Made by a program: the position numbers and the translations under genes. From contig WTIV01000157.1 of the NCBI GenBank assembly GCA_011525095.1, positions 10,340-20,643 of the forward strand: a stretch of DNA of 10,304 bases, written 5' to 3'. The notes beneath the pieces are model-generated. The model was not told the origin of the DNA. It ran no database searches and worked only from the letters and a program-made list of their open reading frames with translations. Each line of letters starts with the position of its first letter. The first letter of the stretch is position 1. The stretch comes from Methanobacteriota archaeon. GTDB taxonomy: Archaea; Thermoplasmatota; Poseidoniia; Poseidoniales; Poseidoniaceae. Positions 8,101 to 10,304 of the stretch are shown piece by piece.

Positions 8101-9745
8101 GGTCTAGAACCAATGTAGGGTCTGCAACATTGGTGGATGTATCTGCTGTGTAATTCTTAATTGAGATAATAAGAGATAACCGATTTGGCATTTGTCCGGG
8201 AAAGTTACTGGAACCAGGGGCTTCTCCAATCAAGGTGAAAATCGCATCTATCTCTTCTTGAGGCATTGTGCCCTTTGGCATATCCCTGACCCAACCACGA
8301 GAATCTGTGATGTTACCAAATTGGTTACCGGCTTCGATGTGCTTGGATCGGTCCTCAAAATAATGGAAATAGAGGTCAGCATCAGTATCGCTGAATATTT
8401 CGATATTATCGAAAGAGTTCTCCCCAGCGTTGTCGTTTCTTATAACCAAATCCAACTCTTCGGGAAGTTGGGTTTCACCCTCAACAGGATGTAAACCAAC
8501 ATCGATGTATCCAATTTCATCTAATGGTCTAAATCCATCCAAATCTGGTTCTTTGAAGTGAACATAGCCGATACCTACTGAATAACCGCACTTATGGTCT
8601 CGGCTATCTGCAGAATGGTCTGCTATCGGGTCATACCAACTGGAGTCTTCACAATCGGTTTGTTCGTTTGCAGAGTTTCTATTTGGGTTTGAAATGAGAA
8701 TCGCATAAGGTGCTGAAACTGATGTAACTTCCAAGCCAGAATCATCTCCTCCTGCAAAGATATTGAGAACATCTGCAAGGGTTACGAATGTACCAGTAAC
8801 ATCCAAAGTCAGTTGGTCAAGTCCAACCCTAACTTGGAAATCATGTGGAGGTTGTGTGAACCTTGAATCGATGACAAGCGCATAAGATTCACCGTCACCT
8901 GTGAATGTTAGGTCGTATGCTACACCCTTCATCATTGAAACTTCCATGCTCGCCATATCATCCCAGAGTGGGTCGGTGTGGTCTAATACTCGAACTCGCC
9001 ACTGGAAGTTTGGTCTAATCCAAATTGATTCGACAACTGGGATTAATCCGTCACTCAGTTCAACATCCCAGCCTTCACCTCGAACACCAAGCCCAAGAAT
9101 GGAAAGGCCTACTGCGACATCACTGCTTCCGTCGCCATCTAAATCAATAGCATTCTCAAACAGCCCAGTGTCTTCAAACGACAGTACATCGCCTGTAAAT
9201 GTCCCATAATCCCATGCCTCATATTCTGGACCGTTGTTTCTCGCTGTATAATTTACGTAAAGCGAGTATGTGTTTGCCCCAAATGCAAGTGGATCATTGA
9301 ATCCCGGTGGTAGTTCGAATAGTGTGTCTAACAAATTGTTCGGCCAGCCATCGGGATGTGAATCTGGGTCAGTGAGGTAAACGTACGGTCGAGGGTGTGA
9401 TGGCGTGAGAGGTTCCGTCTCCCGCATCGTAATGTCACCAATTACTCCATCAGTTGCCAAGAGGGCATCTCCGTCTGCAATCTCTCTACCACGAGCCTCC
9501 AGTGCACTCAGCACTCCCTCTGCGGAATTCCTAGCGATATCGTCCTCGCCCGAATCTCGTTCATCGATTAGTGCATTTGCCATTGCTTCAAGAACACCGA
9601 AGTCATCTCTTCCGACTGATTCATCAGCAGAAACTGGACTGAAAATGGGCAATAGCATAACGATTACAAGCATTATCGCTACCTTGCTAGAATCAAGCGG
9701 CTGCGGGACTCCGCGATGGAGAAGACGCACACCTGATTCTGACAT
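5093..9745 (-). CDS. Giant exported protein (about 1550 aa) of unrecognised family, beta-rich with possible calcium-binding loops
   Basis: I do not recognise the family and assign no function. I chose ATG at 9745; a TTG at 9772 would add nine residues. From this ATG a basic n-region and hydrophobic core (about 22-35) end in SPVSA, giving a likely signal-peptidase site before D41. A helical acidic stretch (about 49-96) follows, and the rest looks mostly beta-stranded. An Asp-rich loop, DLDGDGSSD (201-209), resembles TSP3/FG-GAP calcium sites. A helical insert at about 1081-1146 contains the EF-hand-like loop DALEDGYVSPRE (1118-1129), whose third position is Leu. A short motif, LP-x2-hydrophobic before a beta-strand, recurs near 594, 837, 956, 1332 and 1393 and suggests degenerate internal repeats. 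Only three cysteines occur (365, 386, 667). At least twelve N-x-S/T sequons (for example N165, N478, N897, N1226) fit a glycosylated surface protein. The C-terminus (SSFVATAIAMVTG) is too short for a membrane helix. The gene overlaps the next by 4 nt. A surface-layer, adhesin or envelope structural role is possible but unproven. Confidence 0.9.
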   Translation of the reverse strand: MSESGVRLLHRGVPQPLDSSKVAIMLVIVMLLPIFSPVSADESVGRDDFGVLEAMANALIDERDSGEDDIARNSAEGVLSALEARGREIADGDALLATDGVIGDITMRETEPLTPSHPRPYVYLTDPDSHPDGWPNNLLDTLFELPPGFNDPLAFGANTYSLYVNYTARNNGPEYEAWDYGTFTGDVLSFEDTGLFENAIDLDGDGSSDVAVGLSILGLGVRGEGWDVELSDGLIPVVESIWIRPNFQWRVRVLDHTDPLWDDMASMEVSMMKGVAYDLTFTGDGESYALVIDSRFTQPPHDFQVRVGLDQLTLDVTGTFVTLADVLNIFAGGDDSGLEVTSVSAPYAILISNPNRNSANEQTDCEDSSWYDPIADHSADSRDHKCGYSVGIGYVHFKEPDLDGFRPLDEIGYIDVGLHPVEGETQLPEELDLVIRNDNAGENSFDNIEIFSDTDADLYFHYFEDRSKHIEAGNQFGNITDSRGWVRDMPKGTMPQEEIDAIFTLIGEAPGSSNFPGQMPNRLSLIISIKNYTADTSTNVADPTLVLDPSDKRWNSLILIAGTERITKLEYVSTFQRHGYASDVSSMEVEIVDLPEVVAIFGTFEIPTSNRVRVEFGTAPDLLSEVLDNVVLNLVEIILDLGTILNGLPEAIVGTAGESSGEIFLQCYNQVRESWSDGSTRSESMVQGVKLAIGSSPHPVMDTNHILLSEDLDYTDQNGNVDGKYGRVNPALVPVGISLMVTDISGASYSYDQDTDLRTISITGSSGDELIIGHMRHFSNSTDGDVRQFASISNRPSNLTIAQQGSKITYTASEEIGTITYSGEGDGQYNALRLNGLPSQFELELGDTLAMSAPDGIGSIEVQISNASVPLTMDDDHARFWIDQVSGQASMSLRLSNLTSITLNPPEEPGALGSRGNSELVMNRTGSSPFSVLLEDVSERDDKFLGLSGRIHLDPLPANVTLSLPSSENSDMITIPEFGDADGILALSFFLSGMIDFGSSVNDFAVESMVNLGDASNIQSNLSLGLNLRTGEEFDLTLDVSKGKNVPNEPDWVHGISGEVLEVTELIFNYSRMPEFTESSRLTVSQALADFEISEEEKAEVIQVAEWAGITEAAALIDALEDGYVSPREMSLLDTETLEDEGITFDQRRSWHSRIWMPQLPAGEIKIGYKVEIENDIPTFQIEASLKEYTPFRPVLTIQLNGLSRADSLIVLTGLDINLKRDVTLNATVSTQSDLLIPRTTIDMTYDLGERLEHARILQLDRLRGIRTEMMMFNAPAAVDQLYAKVGDILQADLIVPPEDRIGINSADSMMLQQLRKIDGLWWPATMFIRDVPGEMHLKAAPANNFDINEEQSFQGMFEMDYSSNSDDMDLFIETKGKAQNIRGDNLMLAENLPDRFVMGVTEDYGASISASGNGVEKLYIRRSNSVVQEGVEVISAELVGENLQGAEVHIHRPLGYPVIIVDGITGGRIVATSHTEVDVLGLDIDARGVLLDAQFTGGIPTASSVGVNGVVTDLSLISSLTGGEIETTHIMIGDPFSSFVATAIAMVTG

Positions 9746-9787
9746 CGTTTCAATTACGTCATCTACACCCAAATGAAACCATCCCCA

Positions 9788-9799
9788 TCGCGAGCGCGA
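9788..9799. repeat. Short GC-rich inverted repeat between two genes
   Basis: TCGCG, AG, CGCGA forms a 5-bp inverted repeat with a 2-nt spacer in the short gap between the zinc-ribbon gene and the giant gene. The two-base loop is too small for a stable RNA hairpin, so a DNA-binding site is more likely than a terminator. It stands out as a GC-rich patch in AT-leaning DNA, but a repeat this short can arise by chance. I see no TATA box in the gap, which favours read-through from the upstream gene. Confidence 0.3.
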
Positions 9800-9811
9800 G
9801 TTTTACTGTTT

Positions 9812-10304
9812 TCAGCGTTCAAATAATTGGTCAGTTCCACAATTAGGACAAGCCACGACAGCACTTCTAACAGATGATGGAATTTGCACGCTGAACGGTT
9901 TACCACATGCTGAACATTGAGAACTCAGACTGTGAGTTGATGGTTGGGTTTGCTGTTGAGGTAGTGCAACGCCTCCACTTCTTACTTTACCAGTAGACGG
10001 ACTTGGGGCGGAGTTAACCACAGCGGGTATTTCTGGTTCGTCTGCAAATGCTGCTAAGGCTGCTTCAGCCAATGCTGGGTCTACCTTTCTGACGGTAGGA
10101 GCTGGCCTGAAACCTGCGTTTGGATCGGTATTCTGCGATTCTCCATATATCGCATTAAACTCGGCTAATTTAGCATCCGATTGGAGTTCTGTAGCGGATT
10201 TTACTTCAGCACCATCTGTAATTCCTGCCATCTGTGCTGCCTTCGCAAATGCTGGTAACTTGATGCTCCTCGAGATTTCGTAAACTCTTGAGGTTGCCTC
10301 ATCA
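9812..10304 (-). CDS. C-terminal part of a zinc-ribbon protein, 5' end outside the window
   Basis: The first Met in the window is at 10231, but the same frame continues upstream without a stop to the right edge. It adds 24 residues (starting DEATSRVYEISRSIKL), which read like ordinary coding sequence, so that Met is probably internal. At least 163 residues are present. An alpha-helical, Ala-rich part (about 1-55) is followed by a charged segment (TVRKVDPALAEAALAAFADE), a Pro/Ser/Gln-rich linker (about 92-128), and a terminal zinc ribbon with C130-x2-C133 and C152-x2-C155 (CSACG and CPNCG), ending in QLFER. There is no signal peptide or membrane helix in the visible part. Such C-terminal zinc ribbons are common on archaeal cytosolic or membrane-tail domains and do not name a function. 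It is the upstream neighbour of the giant gene, 39 or 66 nt away depending on that gene's start, and may share its transcript. Confidence 0.8.
   Translation of the reverse strand, partial: DEATSRVYEISRSIKLPAFAKAAQMAGITDGAEVKSATELQSDAKLAEFNAIYGESQNTDPNAGFRPAPTVRKVDPALAEAALAAFADEPEIPAVVNSAPSPSTGKVRSGGVALPQQQTQPSTHSLSSQCSACGKPFSVQIPSSVRSAVVACPNCGTDQLFER

Noticed and set aside
9405..9776. Plus-strand open frame of 123 codons over the 5' end of the giant gene
   Set aside because: It is antisense to the signal peptide and N-terminal region, with a low-complexity Ser/Ile/Arg/Pro composition typical of a reverse-strand shadow.
9786..9812. Possible intrinsic terminator between the zinc-ribbon gene and the giant gene
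   Set aside because: The inverted repeat has a 2-nt spacer, only five pairs, and no T run after it in the direction of transcription.

Overview
The window looks like a piece of an archaeal genome, most likely a planktonic Candidatus Thermoplasmatota lineage (Marine Group II/III-like). This is inference. It rests on AT-leaning DNA, a KP-43-type subtilase with CARDB and NEW3-like repeats and a cytosolic zinc finger, many N-x-S/T sequons in exported proteins, a GTG start, and mostly absent Shine-Dalgarno sites. No rRNA, tRNA or other taxonomic marker is present. I found no mobile element, CRISPR array or RNA gene.

All supported genes lie on the minus strand, so transcription runs from high to low coordinates. 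From 10304 downward they are: (1) the C-terminal end of a protein cut by the right edge, closing with a four-cysteine zinc ribbon; (2) a very large exported protein of about 1550 residues and unrecognised family, beta-rich by eye, with possible calcium loops and a degenerate LP-x2-hydrophobic repeat; (3) a 183-residue single-pass membrane protein whose ATG overlaps the stop of the giant gene (ATGA); (4) a 1470-residue membrane-anchored subtilase with an extracellular KP-43-like protease, CARDB and NEW3-like beta-domains, one C-terminal transmembrane helix and a short cytosolic RING/PHD-like zinc finger. At the left edge an 8-bp palindrome surrounds an ATG that may begin a further gene (MEPRRKDPKAG...), with a TATA-like element about 27 nt upstream.

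The spacing (a 4-nt overlap, then 47 nt; 39 or 66 nt before the giant gene) fits one transcription unit. A reasonable working model is a cell-surface module: a giant secreted protein, a small membrane partner translated in step with it, and a membrane-tethered protease that could mature or turn over surface proteins and carries a zinc-binding tail inside the cell. The protease assignment is strong. The partnership between the proteins is inferred only from gene order. The long plus-strand open frames are antisense shadows of the two large genes.
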